The notes under the pieces are model-generated. The model was given only the letters and a program-made list of their open reading frames with translations. It did not search any database and had not been told where the DNA came from. The position numbers and the translations under genes are program-made. Below, one piece after another: positions 8,819 through 18,111 of a stretch of 64,000 bases of DNA. Position 1 is the first letter of the stretch, and each line of letters opens with the position of its first letter. The DNA lies in the NCBI RefSeq assembly GCF_012277275.1, contig NZ_CP051155.1, forward strand, positions 744,001 to 808,000, given 5' to 3'. The DNA comes from Gephyromycinifex aptenodytis (lineage in GTDB: Bacteria > Actinomycetota > Actinomycetes > Actinomycetales > Dermatophilaceae).

Positions 8819-9502
8819 TCAATCGCGGCGGTGTTCCGCACTGGCGTCCAGCGCCTCACGGATCACGGCATAACTCAGCCCCGGCGGGTAGCCCTTGCGG
8901 GCCAGCATCCCGGACAGTCGCCGTGTCTGGACCTCACGCGGCAGACCGGCCAACCGCTTGAGCCGTGTCGCCACCAGTTGCTCGGCGCGGGCACGCTCGT
9001 CTTCCTCGGCGATATCGGCCAGGGCAGCGTCGCGAACATGGCGCTCGACGCCCTTTTTCGTCAACTCGTGCGCAAGGGCCCGGCGTGAGAGTCCGCGCGT
9101 CAATTGCTGGGAGCGGACCAACACCTCGGCGAACGCCTCGTCATCGACCAGCCCTACCTCTGCGAACCGGTCCAGCACCGCAGCGGCGACGTCGTCCTGG
9201 CAGCCACGGGAGCGCAGCTTGTCTTCGAGTTGCTTCCGGCTCCGGGGTGCCATCGCGAGCTGCCGAAGCACGATCTGGCGAGCGACCGCCTGTGCATCCG
9301 CGTCGTCCGGTTGTACCGCCGGATCTACCGGGAAGCTTTCTTCCTCTTCGCGCAGCGCTGGTGCTTCCCGGGCCAGGGGCGGTTCAGGTGGAACCGGCGA
9401 GCCCGCGTCGTCAGGCGACGCCGCGGTGCTCGCGGCGGCTTGCGCCTGTGCGAGCACCCGGCGGGCCTGAGCCAGGCGGGCTTGAGTATCGCCGTTCGCC
9501 AT
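8819..9502 (-). CDS. recX: Regulatory protein RecX
   Basis: Modulator that binds RecA filaments and inhibits strand exchange and ATPase activity. The C-terminal 150 residues carry the three-helix RecX repeats (RSRKQLEDKLRSRGC, VDDEAFAEVLVRSQ, GLSRRALAHELTKKGV). The first 75 residues are an acidic Ala/Pro-rich extension, typical of actinobacterial RecX and probably disordered. ATG 9502 shares one base with the recA stop (TGATG), so translation is coupled to recA. Length 227 aa. Confidence 0.94.
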   Translation of the reverse strand: MANGDTQARLAQARRVLAQAQAAASTAASPDDAGSPVPPEPPLAREAPALREEEESFPVDPAVQPDDADAQAVARQIVLRQLAMAPRSRKQLEDKLRSRGCQDDVAAAVLDRFAEVGLVDDEAFAEVLVRSQQLTRGLSRRALAHELTKKGVERHVRDAALADIAEEDERARAEQLVATRLKRLAGLPREVQTRRLSGMLARKGYPPGLSYAVIREALDASAEHRRD

Positions 9503-10566
9503 CAGAACGAAACGGGCGCCTCAGCGGCCTGCGCGACCGGAACATCTTCTACAGGCTGAGCTCCAGCGCCGATCCCGAGCTTCTCAAGAATCTTGCGTTC
9601 GAGTTCGTCGGTCAGCTCCGGGTTGTCCTTCAAGAAGGTGCGGGCGTTCTCCTTGCCCTGCCCGAGTTGGTCGCCCTCGTAGGTGTACCAGGCGCCCGAC
9701 TTACGAACGAAGCCCTGTTCTACTCCCATGTCGAGCAGTCCACCCTCGCGGGAGATGCCGTGTCCGTAGATGATGTCGAATTCGGCCTGCTTGAAAGGCG
9801 GGGAGACCTTGTTCTTGACGACCTTGCAGCGGGTGCGGTTCCCCACCGGCTCGGTGCCGTCCTTGAGCGTCTCGATACGTCGCACGTCCAGGCGCACCGA
9901 AGCGTAGAACTTCAATGCTTTACCGCCGGTGGTCGTCTCCGGGGATCCGAACATCACGCCGATCTTCTCGCGCAACTGGTTGATGAAGATCGCTGTGGTC
10001 CCGGTGCTGTTGAGGGCACCGGTGATCTTGCGTAGCGCCTGGGACATCAGCCGCGCCTGCAATCCCACGTGCGAGTCACCCATCTCGCCCTCGATCTCAG
10101 CGCGGGGCACCAACGCAGCCACCGAGTCGATCACGATGATGTCGATGGCCCCGGAACGGATCAGCATGTCGGCGATCTCCAGCGCCTGCTCACCGGTGTC
10201 CGGCTGGCTGACAAGCAGGGCGTCGGTGTCCACACCGAGCTTCTTGGCGTACTCAGGGTCCAAGGCGTGTTCGGCGTCGATGAAGGCGGCGATGCCACCC
10301 TCCTTCTGCGCGCTGGCCACCGCGTGCAAGGCCACCGTTGTCTTACCCGAGGACTCCGGGCCGTAGATCTCCACGATGCGACCCCGAGGCAGCCCGCCGA
10401 TACCCAAGGCGACATCGAGCGCGATCGACCCGGTGGGGATCACCCCGATGGGCGGGCGGACATCGTCACCGAGGCGCATGACCGCCCCTTTGCCATAGCT
10501 CTTCTCGATCTGCGCCATCACGGTCTCAAGGGACTTGTCCCGTTGTGCGCTTGCTACGCCGGCCAT
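9502..10566 (-). CDS. recA: Recombinase RecA
   Basis: DNA strand-exchange ATPase and SOS co-protease. Walker [10 protein letters not shown] is at residues 69-77, Walker B-type [15 protein letters not shown] and the loop-2 region with [20 protein letters not shown] are intact, and there is no intein. I chose ATG 10566 (354 aa), which has AGGTGG 5-6 nt ahead; an upstream in-frame start would add MQVVG. recX follows with a one-base overlap. Two promoters are visible upstream: a LexA box with a -10 next to it (10732-10747) and a LexA-independent RecA-NDp element (10644-10666). Confidence 0.98.
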   Translation of the reverse strand: MAGVASAQRDKSLETVMAQIEKSYGKGAVMRLGDDVRPPIGVIPTGSIALDVALGIGGLPRGRIVEIYGPESSGKTTVALHAVASAQKEGGIAAFIDAEHALDPEYAKKLGVDTDALLVSQPDTGEQALEIADMLIRSGAIDIIVIDSVAALVPRAEIEGEMGDSHVGLQARLMSQALRKITGALNSTGTTAIFINQLREKIGVMFGSPETTTGGKALKFYASVRLDVRRIETLKDGTEPVGNRTRCKVVKNKVSPPFKQAEFDIIYGHGISREGGLLDMGVEQGFVRKSGAWYTYEGDQLGQGKENARTFLKDNPELTDELERKILEKLGIGAGAQPVEDVPVAQAAEAPVSF

Positions 10567-10643
10567 GCCGACCACCTGCACTCTCGTCTCGTCTCGGGCG
10601 CGCCTACCTTCGACCCGCCGGGGAAACTCCTACGTCGGGTCAG

Positions 10644-10666
10644 ACGCTAGAACGCCCATCCGACAA
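10644..10666 (-). promoter_or_regulatory. RecA-NDp type promoter of recA
   Basis: Reading on the minus strand: TTGTCGGAT, 8 bases, TAGCGT. This matches the RecA-NDp consensus tTGTCRGTG-N8-TAnnnT known for the LexA-independent DNA-damage promoter of mycobacterial recA (later assigned to PafBC) at 7 of 9 positions plus a good -10 at exact spacing. The predicted transcript start is about 70 nt before ATG 10566. Confidence 0.75.
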
Positions 10667-10731
10667 GCCTTCGAACCCACCGCAAAACTGTGAGCAGAAG
10701 GCCCGCCGCGGGCGAACCTGTGCACACCATA

Positions 10732-10747
10732 CCGAACACCTGTTCGA
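10732..10747. promoter_or_regulatory. LexA (SOS) box upstream of recA
   Basis: CGAACACCTGTTCG (10733-10746) is a near-perfect palindrome matching the actinobacterial LexA site CGAAC-N4-GTTCG; on the minus strand TCGAACAGGTGTTCGG is what I remember of the mycobacterial recA box. A TATGGT -10-like box follows it on the recA side. The box lies in the divergent recA/usp gap, so it could also affect the stress-protein gene. Confidence 0.9.
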
Positions 10748-10828
10748 TTGCGGGCACCGACCGGCACGACACACCGACAGGACGTCCGGCCTCTGGCCAG
10801 CACGGCCAAACGGGGCGAGAATCAGCAC

Positions 10829-11767
10829 ATGGACGCCACCCAGCCTGCCGACCAGCCACCCACCAGCGCGCAGGTACCCCCAGGCGCGGTGGTCGTCGGT
10901 GTCGACGGTTCGGAGCCTGCGGAGGCGGCCCTGGCCTGGGCAATCGCTGAGGCCAAGCGCATCGAGGCGCCGCTGCACCTGGTGAGCGCCCGCGAGGTCT
11001 TCGCCGCCGCTACCCCGCTGGACGGCACGTTGGTCTGGTCAGAGGCGGCGATGGCCGAAGCCGGAGACGACACCGACCGGGTACTCGCGGCGGCTGTTGC
11101 CCAGGCACGCGCCGCCGACCCTGAGTTGGCGGTCTCCGCTTCCAGCCCCTGGGGTGGGGCCGCCCGAATCCTGGTGGAGGCCTCCGAGGTCGCACGCCTG
11201 ATCGTGGTGGGGCATCGCGGGCGAGGCCGTCTGACCTCGGCGGTGCTGGGCACCGTCTCCATCCAGACCGCCTCGCACGCCCGCTGCCCGGTGGTGGTGC
11301 TGCGCCCCGGACAGGCGCCCCATCCGGCGCAGGCCCCTGGGGTCGTTGTCGGCGTCGACGGCTCGCGCGACTCGGTGCGTGCCGCGCGTTTCGCTTTCGA
11401 GGCGGCTGCCCCCGACGGCAAGATCACCGTGATTCACGCGTGGTGGTTGGAAGTCATCGACGGTGTCGTGGTCACCACACCCGAGTCCCCGGAGTGGGCC
11501 GCAGTCACCGAACGGCACCGGGCGCGGGCCGAGAAAGCCATCGCCGGGCTGCGGGAACAATATCCGCACGTTGAGGTCGAGGTGCGCATCGAGCGTGCGG
11601 CTGCCACTGAGGCCCTGCTCAGCGCCGCTGAGAACGCCGATCTGCTCGTCGTGGGTTCGCGTGGTCGCGGAGGATTCGCCGGGCTGCTGTTGGGTTCGGT
11701 CAGTCAGCACATGCTGGTGCAGTCGCCCTGCCCCGTGGCGGTGGTGGCCCGAATCGAAGAGGGCTGA
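10829..11767 (+). CDS. Universal stress protein, two tandem domains
   Basis: Tandem UspA-fold protein, 312 aa. Domain 1 (about residues 15-155) starts VVVGVDGSEPAEAAL and ends VGHRGRGRLTSAVLGTVS...CPVVVL. Domain 2 (about 172-310) starts VVVGVDGSRDSVRAA and ends VGSRGRGGFAGLLLGSVS...CPVAVV. Both carry the ATP-binding pattern G-x2-G-x9-G-[ST]. Actinobacterial homologues bind ATP and accumulate in dormancy, hypoxia or stationary phase; the exact role is unknown. ATG 10829 gives the expected short tail before domain 1; GAGAAT 6 nt upstream could be a -10 box of a leaderless mRNA. It is divergent from recA and shares its regulatory region. Confidence 0.9.
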   Translation: MDATQPADQPPTSAQVPPGAVVVGVDGSEPAEAALAWAIAEAKRIEAPLHLVSAREVFAAATPLDGTLVWSEAAMAEAGDDTDRVLAAAVAQARAADPELAVSASSPWGGAARILVEASEVARLIVVGHRGRGRLTSAVLGTVSIQTASHARCPVVVLRPGQAPHPAQAPGVVVGVDGSRDSVRAARFAFEAAAPDGKITVIHAWWLEVIDGVVVTTPESPEWAAVTERHRARAEKAIAGLREQYPHVEVEVRIERAAATEALLSAAENADLLVVGSRGRGGFAGLLLGSVSQHMLVQSPCPVAVVARIEEG

Positions 11768-11801
11768 GCCGGCTCGCCTGAGCAGCAGCGCCCGGCCGCA
11801 C

Positions 11802-12038
11802 TCAGATCACATCAAGGTTGTTCTTCAGCGGTAGGTCGCGCCCGAAACGTCTCGACTCCGGCACGCTCATGTGCTCACACACCGCCTCCCACACCCGTTT
11901 TGCCGGGGTGCCCGCCTCAAGCGCCTGCTCAGCGGTAGCCCCGCCGAGTGGGGTCAAGGTCTGTGATCGGGCGAGCACGCGAGCGTAGTCCTCGCCGAAC
12001 TCATCGGTCATGTAGCGCCAGAACTCGCTTTCCTTCAC
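11802..12038 (-). CDS. DUF3046 family protein
   Basis: A small conserved actinobacterial protein of unknown function, 78 aa. The N-terminal pattern EFWRYMTDEFGEDYARVLARSQTL and the following helical part (ALEAGTPAKRVWEAVCEHMSVPESRRFG) match the family. Its members are usually encoded beside recA-recX (for example Rv2738c next to recA in M. tuberculosis), and here it lies one gene away, separated by the stress-protein gene. No catalytic motif is apparent. ATG 12038 is the only sensible start. Confidence 0.88.
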   Translation of the reverse strand: MKESEFWRYMTDEFGEDYARVLARSQTLTPLGGATAEQALEAGTPAKRVWEAVCEHMSVPESRRFGRDLPLKNNLDVI

Positions 12039-12140
12039 GCCCGGCAGTCAAACACGCCGGAGCAGACGCGCCCACCGGGGGCGCGCACTTCAGCGCTGCG
12101 GCGAAGGGTTGGGGGTGGCAGATGGCAGGCTAGGAACACC

Positions 12141-15100
12141 ATGGCCGACGTTCTCCAGCAGTTCTCCCCCGCCACCCGGGAGTGGTTTCGGGCCTCTTTC
12201 GCCGCGCCCACCGCCGCCCAAGAGGGCGCCTGGGCAGCCATCAGTTCCGGCTCGCACACCCTGGTCGTGGCACCGACCGGTTCCGGCAAGACGCTTTCTG
12301 CCTTCCTTTGGGCGCTGGATCGCCTGTCCACGACGCCGGTGCCGCAGGAGACCCAACGCTGCCGAGTTCTCTACATCTCCCCGTTGAAGGCGCTGGCTGT
12401 CGACATCGAGCGCAACCTGCGCTCCCCGCTGGTCGGGATCGGGCATGCCGCGACGCGACTGGGTCTGGGCACTCCGCAGGTCGAGGTGGCGGTGCGCTCC
12501 GGCGACACCACCCCCCAAGAGCGGCGCGCCTTCTCGCGTCGGCCCACCGACATCCTCATCACCACTCCCGAATCGCTGTTCCTGCTGCTCACCTCCAAAG
12601 CCCGGGAGGCGCTCGCCGGGGTGGAGACGGTGATCATCGATGAGATCCACGCCTTGGCCGGCACCAAGCGCGGGGCCCACCTCGCGGTCAGTCTGGACCG
12701 GCTCGATGCGCTACTGCCCACCCCGGCACAACGCATCGGGTTGTCGGCCACGGTGCGCCCGCTGCCTGAGGTGGCGCGCTACCTCGCCGGGGGCAGACAG
12801 GTGGAGATCGTCGACCCGGTATCGACCAAGCAGTGGCAGCTCGACGTGGTGGTGCCCGTCGAAGACATGTCTTCCCTGGGCCAGGTGACCGAGGACCTGA
12901 GCGGTTCCGCCGCAGGCGCTCGCGAGCGCACCTCAATCTGGCCGCATGTCGAAGAACGACTCGTCGATCTGGTGACGCAGCAACGTTCCACGCTGATCTT
13001 TGCCAATTCGCGGCGGCTCGCGGAACGACTGACAACGCGCCTGAACGAGATCTGGCAGGAACGGCTGGCGGCCGGGCAACCTCAGGAGGCTGCCTCGCCG
13101 AAGCCTGCTCCCGCGCAGCCTCCCGCCGAGGTGATGGCTGCTGCCGGCTCCTCTGCTGGGGCTCCTGCGGTGCTGGCCCGCGCCCATCACGGTTCGGTCA
13201 GTCGAGAGCAGCGCGCTCAGATCGAGACCGGGCTCAAAAGCGGCACGCTGCCTGCGGTGGTGGCCACCAGCAGTCTGGAACTGGGCATCGACATGGGCGC
13301 AATCGACCTGGTGGCGCAGGTCGAGTCCCCGCCGAGCGTCGCCGGCGGTCTGCAGCGAGTGGGGCGGGCCGGGCACCGCGTCGGAGCGGTCTCCCACGGG
13401 GTCTTCTTTCCCAAATACCGCGGCGACCTGGTCCAGACGGCGGTGGTGGTCGAACGAATGCGGGCCGGGCAGATCGAGGCCCTGCATGTGCCGGCCAACC
13501 CCCTGGATGTGCTCGCCCAACAGGTTGTGGCGATGGCGGCGATGGATGAGTGGGGCGTTGGCGAACTTCTCGCCCTGCTACGACGTTCTGCGCCCTTCGC
13601 CGACCTGAGCCGTACGGTGTTGGACTCCGTTCTGGACATGCTGGCCGGGCGCTACCCCAGCGAGGAATTCGCCGAGCTGCGTCCTCGCCTGGTGTGGGAC
13701 CGCCTCAGCGACACCCTGACCGGGCGCCCCGGGGCGCAGCGCCTTGCCGTCACCAGCGGCGGCACCATCCCCGACCGCGGCCTGTTCGGGGTTTTCCTGG
13801 CCGGTGAAGGGCCGGGACGCCGGGTGGGTGAACTCGACGAAGAGATGGTGTACGAATCGCGGGTGGGTGACGTGTTCACCCTGGGCACCAGCTCGTGGCG
13901 GATCGAGGACATCACCCACGACCAGGTGTTCGTCTCCCCCGCCCCGGGCCAGCCCGGCAAGCTGCCCTTCTGGAAGGGAGACACCTTGGGGCGACCCGCC
14001 GAGTTGGGCGCCGCAGTTGGGGCCTTCGTCCGGGAAGTGTCCAGCGCGAACCCCAAGGCAGCCCGCAAACGGGTCCGTGAAGCGGGGCTGGACGAATGGG
14101 CTGCAACCAACCTGCTGACGTACCTGCAGGAACAGAAAGAAGCCACCGCCCAGGTGCCCTCCGATCGCACCATTGTCTTGGAGCGCTTCCGCGACGAAAT
14201 CGGGGACTGGCAGATCGCCATACATTCCCCTTTCGGTTCCCAACTGCACGCACCGTGGGCGTTAGTGATCGCCGCTCGGATGAGGCAGCGTTTCGGGATC
14301 GAGGTGCAGGCCATGCACGGCGACGACGGCATCGTGCTGCGCCTGCCCGACATGGAGTTCGAGGAAGGCAGCGACCTGGGCGACCTGGGCACCATCGCCG
14401 ACCTATGCCTTATCGACCCCGAGGACGTCGCCGACCTGGTCACCGCAGAGGTCGGCTCCTCTGCGCTGTTCGCTTCCCGTTTCCGCGAATGCGCAGGTCG
14501 GGCGTTGCTGCTGCCGCGGCGCAACCCTGGGCGGCGGGCGGCGCTGTGGCAACAACGGCAACGTGCGGCGGCACTGTTGGAGGTGGCGACGCGCTATCCG
14601 GAGTTTCCGATCGTCCTGGAGGCTGTCCGGGAATGCCTGCAGGACGTCTTTGACGTGCCCGCTCTCGTGGAGCTCATGCGCTCAATCGCCTCCCGGCAGG
14701 TCAACATCGTCGCGCTCGATACCCCGACCCCCTCCCCCTTCGCTCGCAGTCTGCTGTTCGGTTACGTCGCGCAGTTCCTCTACGAAGGCGATTCGCCGCT
14801 GGCCGAACGGCGAGCCGCGGCGCTGGCCCTGGACCCGACGCTGCTGGCCGAGTTGCTCGGCCGTGCCGACGGCGCGGCGCTGCGTGACCTGCTCGACCCG
14901 GAGGTGATCGCCCGGACCGAGCTCGAACTCCAAGGGCGTGACCCCGAGATGGCGTGTCGGCACGCCGAGGACGTGGCAGACCTGGTGCGACGGCTCGGTC
15001 CGCTGTCCGGCGCCGAGGTCCTGGCGCGCACGCAGCCTGAACATCACCAGCAGGTACCCGAGTGGTTGACCGGGCTGCAGTCCGCCCGCCGACTCATCGA

Positions 15101-16793
15101 GGTGCGCATCGGGGGCGAGTTGCGCTGGGCCGCGGTCGAAGATGCCGCGCGGCTACGAGACGCGTTGGGCACCGCGCTGCCGGTCGGCCTGCCGGATGCG
15201 TTCCTGGAGCCGGTCACCGACCCCTTGGGCGACATCGCCGCCCGCTTCGCCCGGCGCCGGGGACCGTTCACCGCGCAAGATTTCGCGACGCGCTTCGGGC
15301 TGGGGCAGGCCGTGGCCCGAGATGCGCTGCGCCGTCTGGTCAGCGCCGGGCGCCTGGTCGAGGGAGAGCTGCGTCCGAACGAGACGACGGTCGACTTCTG
15401 CGATGCCGACGTGCTGCGCACCTTGCGCCGTCGCAGCCTGGCCGCGCTGCGCGCCGAGGTCGAGCCGGTTACGACCACTGATCTGGCCCGTTTCCTGCCG
15501 GCCTGGCAGGGCGTGGGCACCGGTTCTCTACGCGGCCTCGACGGTCTCATCCGCGCCGTCGAGCAACTCTGCGGGGCCCGCCTCCCCGCCAGCGCCGTGG
15601 AGTCCCTGGTCCTGCCGGCGCGGGTCGAGCGCTACTCCCCCGCGCTGCTGGATGAGGCCCTCGCCGCAGGCGAGATCACCTGGCAGGGTCACGGCGCGCT
15701 TCCCGGCGACGACGGCTGGGTGTCCTTGCACCTCACCGACACCGCACCGTTGACGTTGTCGGCCCCGGGCGAGGACCCCCTCACCGAGAGGGAACAGAGC
15801 ATCGTGGAGGCGATGGCCGGCGGTGGGGCGTACTTCTTCCGCGGGCTGGGCCAGGCCACCGGCAGCACCGACGACGCGGAGCTGTTGGAGGCCGTGTGGT
15901 CTCTGGTGTGGGCGGGACGGTTGTCCAATGACACCTTCGCACCGGTGCGAGCCCTGTTGGCAGGGGGGCACAGCGCCCACAAGCCACGCCGCAGCGCTCC
16001 CCGCACGGCTCGTCTTCCCCGGCGCGGTGTGGGCGCACTGGGTTCTCGTCCCCGGTTTGCCCGCCCGGACATGCCGACACGCTCGGGTCCGGCGCGTGGG
16101 GCGGGCCGATGGACCCTGCTGCCTCCGATCCTGACCGACCCGACGGCACGCGGCCTGGCCACTGCCGAGGTGCTCCTCGACCGCCACGGAGTCCTTACCC
16201 GCGGTGCGGTCGTTGCGGAGGGGGCGCCGGGCGGCTTCGCCGCGCTCTACCGCGTACTGCGAGCTGCCGAAGACGCAGGCGGGGTTCGTCGTGGCTACTT
16301 CGTCGAGCATCTCGGCGCGTCCCAGTTCGCTTCCGCCGCAGCTGTGGACCGGCTTCGAACCGCCTCCGGGGCCGGTGTGCGGGAGCGCACCGAGCAGGAA
16401 CCCATCCGTGCGCTGGTGCTGGCCGCGACCGACCCGGCCAATCCCTACGGTGCAGCGCTGGCTTGGCCGCCGCGCCCGCTAGAGGACGCGGAAGGCGGCA
16501 AACACCGCCCCGCCCGCAAGGCAGGCGCCCTGGTGGTTCTCCACGACGGTGACCTGGTCTTGTACGTCGAACGCGGCGGGCGCACCCTGCTGACATGGAG
16601 CCAGGACCCCGTGGTTCTGGCCGCGGCCGCACAAGGTCTTGCCCAGGCGGTGCAGGCCGGGGCGCTGGGCAGGCTCACCGTCAGCAAAGTCGACGGAGCC
16701 GCCGTGCTCGGTTCCCACTCGGCGCTGGCCGCCGCTTTGGAAGAAGCAGGTTTCCACGCCACCCCGCGCGGATTGCGGATCCGCCGTGCCTGA
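12141..16793 (+). CDS. lhr: ATP-dependent helicase Lhr, full length
   Basis: Large superfamily-2 DNA helicase, 1550 aa, translocating 3' to 5' on DNA and unwinding RNA:DNA hybrids; mycobacterial Lhr is linked to mitomycin and UV damage repair. RecA-like domain 1 has Walker A APTGSGKT (44-51), ISPLKAL and IIDEIHAL (DEIH box). Domain 2 has TSSLELGIDMG and QRVGRAGHR (motifs V and VI). A winged-helix domain and the Lhr core follow to about residue 870. The remaining 650 residues form the C-terminal domain with tandem winged helices, as in full-length Lhr. AGGAA 4 nt before ATG 12141 supports the start. Its last codons overlap the Nei2 gene by 8 bases. Confidence 0.95.
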   Translation: MADVLQQFSPATREWFRASFAAPTAAQEGAWAAISSGSHTLVVAPTGSGKTLSAFLWALDRLSTTPVPQETQRCRVLYISPLKALAVDIERNLRSPLVGIGHAATRLGLGTPQVEVAVRSGDTTPQERRAFSRRPTDILITTPESLFLLLTSKAREALAGVETVIIDEIHALAGTKRGAHLAVSLDRLDALLPTPAQRIGLSATVRPLPEVARYLAGGRQVEIVDPVSTKQWQLDVVVPVEDMSSLGQVTEDLSGSAAGARERTSIWPHVEERLVDLVTQQRSTLIFANSRRLAERLTTRLNEIWQERLAAGQPQEAASPKPAPAQPPAEVMAAAGSSAGAPAVLARAHHGSVSREQRAQIETGLKSGTLPAVVATSSLELGIDMGAIDLVAQVESPPSVAGGLQRVGRAGHRVGAVSHGVFFPKYRGDLVQTAVVVERMRAGQIEALHVPANPLDVLAQQVVAMAAMDEWGVGELLALLRRSAPFADLSRTVLDSVLDMLAGRYPSEEFAELRPRLVWDRLSDTLTGRPGAQRLAVTSGGTIPDRGLFGVFLAGEGPGRRVGELDEEMVYESRVGDVFTLGTSSWRIEDITHDQVFVSPAPGQPGKLPFWKGDTLGRPAELGAAVGAFVREVSSANPKAARKRVREAGLDEWAATNLLTYLQEQKEATAQVPSDRTIVLERFRDEIGDWQIAIHSPFGSQLHAPWALVIAARMRQRFGIEVQAMHGDDGIVLRLPDMEFEEGSDLGDLGTIADLCLIDPEDVADLVTAEVGSSALFASRFRECAGRALLLPRRNPGRRAALWQQRQRAAALLEVATRYPEFPIVLEAVRECLQDVFDVPALVELMRSIASRQVNIVALDTPTPSPFARSLLFGYVAQFLYEGDSPLAERRAAALALDPTLLAELLGRADGAALRDLLDPEVIARTELELQGRDPEMACRHAEDVADLVRRLGPLSGAEVLARTQPEHHQQVPEWLTGLQSARRLIEVRIGGELRWAAVEDAARLRDALGTALPVGLPDAFLEPVTDPLGDIAARFARRRGPFTAQDFATRFGLGQAVARDALRRLVSAGRLVEGELRPNETTVDFCDADVLRTLRRRSLAALRAEVEPVTTTDLARFLPAWQGVGTGSLRGLDGLIRAVEQLCGARLPASAVESLVLPARVERYSPALLDEALAAGEITWQGHGALPGDDGWVSLHLTDTAPLTLSAPGEDPLTEREQSIVEAMAGGGAYFFRGLGQATGSTDDAELLEAVWSLVWAGRLSNDTFAPVRALLAGGHSAHKPRRSAPRTARLPRRGVGALGSRPRFARPDMPTRSGPARGAGRWTLLPPILTDPTARGLATAEVLLDRHGVLTRGAVVAEGAPGGFAALYRVLRAAEDAGGVRRGYFVEHLGASQFASAAAVDRLRTASGAGVRERTEQEPIRALVLAATDPANPYGAALAWPPRPLEDAEGGKHRPARKAGALVVLHDGDLVLYVERGGRTLLTWSQDPVVLAAAAQGLAQAVQAGALGRLTVSKVDGAAVLGSHSALAAALEEAGFHATPRGLRIRRA

Positions 16794-17652
16794 GGGAGAT
16801 GTGGTGCTGCGCACGGCGCAGCGGCTGCACGAGGCGCTGGCTGGGCGGGTACTGACCCGCTGCGAACTGCGCTGGGGTGAGTTGGAGGGTGGCGGGCTCG
16901 CCGGTCGCGGCACGCTGGAGGTGGTGGCCCGCGGCAAGCACATCCTGCATCGCGTGGAAGACGGCTGGAGCGTGCACTCACACCTGCGGATGGAAGGCAG
17001 TTGGCGCATCGCGCGTACCGCAGAGCCGCTTCGGGTCAGCCCGTCGGTCCGGGCAGTCGTCGCGAACGAGTCCTGGACCGCGCTCGGGGTGCGACTGGGG
17101 ATGCTCGATCTGATCCCGACCGCAGATGAGCACCGGCTGGTGGGGCATCTGGGCCCAGACATCTTGGGCGTCGACTGGGATGAGGACCAAGCGCTGACCC
17201 ACGTGTTGGCCAGCCCTGTCAGCCTGGGCGAAGCGTTACTGGATCAACGCAACCTGGCCGGCATCGGCACCCTGTACTGCAGCGAAGCGCTCTTCCTCGA
17301 GGGGGTCTATCCCTGGGCGACGCCCGCCGACCTAGGCCGCGAGCAGGTTCAGCGGGTCATCAGGCGTGCCCACCGCCTGATGACGGCGAATCTCCCCCAT
17401 GCGGTGCAATCCACCACCGGCTCACGTCGGCGTGGCGAAGAGCATTATGTGCATGCCCGTTCGGGACGGCCCTGCCGCCGTTGCGGGGACACGATCCGCG
17501 TCTCGATGATCGGCCCGGCGCCACAGGCGCGCACGATGTTCTCCTGTCCGACCTGCCAAGGGGGCCTCGGCCCCGATGACGACGGCGCTCCGCAACGCCC
17601 GTTGGGTACGACATCGACCTCTAAACGCTCGAATTACCGCACGCGGCGCTGA
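16786..17652 (+). CDS. nei2: DNA glycosylase/AP lyase Nei2 (Fpg/Nei family)
   Basis: Bifunctional glycosylase that removes oxidised bases and cuts the resulting abasic site. After fMet removal Pro is the N-terminal nucleophile, followed by Glu (PEGDVVLRTAQRLHEAL). The beta-sandwich core has RGKHILHR and HSHLRMEGSW, and the helix-two-turn-helix has LLDQRNLAGIGTLYCSE. The C-terminal zinc finger has CRRCGDTI and CPTCQ, so all four cysteines are present. GTG 16786 is the start, since PEGD must be N-terminal; it overlaps the lhr stop by 8 bases, so the two are translated together. A similar lhr-nei arrangement is known in mycobacteria. Length 288 aa. Confidence 0.94.
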   Translation: MPEGDVVLRTAQRLHEALAGRVLTRCELRWGELEGGGLAGRGTLEVVARGKHILHRVEDGWSVHSHLRMEGSWRIARTAEPLRVSPSVRAVVANESWTALGVRLGMLDLIPTADEHRLVGHLGPDILGVDWDEDQALTHVLASPVSLGEALLDQRNLAGIGTLYCSEALFLEGVYPWATPADLGREQVQRVIRRAHRLMTANLPHAVQSTTGSRRRGEEHYVHARSGRPCRRCGDTIRVSMIGPAPQARTMFSCPTCQGGLGPDDDGAPQRPLGTTSTSKRSNYRTRR

Positions 17653-17690
17653 TTCTCGGCCAGCAGGGGCCATCCACGCCGGACCCCGAC

Positions 17691-17996
17691 TCAGGCGGCG
17701 GAGGCCCTGGCGTCCAGATCGCGCAACGGCAAGGTGACGGTAGGCGCCAGCTGGGTCGCCTCAGCCTTGGCCAGGCGCACCGAGACGTCGCCGAACAACC
17801 GCGACAGTGGCAGGTTCAAAGCCTCGCAGATCGCAGCGAGCAGCTCTGAGGATGCTTCCTTCTCGCCCCGTTCAACCTCGCTGAGGTAGCCCAGCGAGAC
17901 CCGAGCAGCGGCCGCGACATCACGCAGCGTGCGCCCTTGCTCACGGCGCGACGAACGAATGACTTCGCCAACATGGGTTCGCACTAGCGTGGCCAT
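17691..17996 (-). CDS. clgR: XRE-family regulator ClgR
   Basis: Helix-turn-helix activator of Clp protease and chaperone genes in actinobacteria, itself degraded by ClpCP. At 101 aa it has the normal length. The HTH covers residues 10-65 ([32 protein letters not shown]), with the SELL..IC.AL helix behind it. The C-terminal end ([13 protein letters not shown]) ends in AA, the type of tail recognised by Clp proteases. The start ATG 17996 has AGGAGG (18003-18008) 6 nt ahead. The assignment rests on position too: clgR commonly lies downstream of pgsA-cinA. I could not find a clear ClgR operator in front of it. Confidence 0.88.
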   Translation of the reverse strand: MATLVRTHVGEVIRSSRREQGRTLRDVAAAARVSLGYLSEVERGEKEASSELLAAICEALNLPLSRLFGDVSVRLAKAEATQLAPTVTLPLRDLDARASAA

Positions 17997-18111
17997 GCCC
18001 CACCTCCTGTCTTCAGCCCAGGGTAGCCCGCGAACCCGCACGGCAGCGAGGCCACCGCCCCGTGTCGAGCGCACGACACCGCGAAAGCAGCATCTACGGC
18101 GGACTCGGAAG

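Noticed and set aside
7051-8961. A 636-codon plus-strand frame opposite miaB and recX
   Set aside because: Antisense shadow of conserved genes caused by high G+C; its protein is Arg/His/Gly-rich and resembles nothing.
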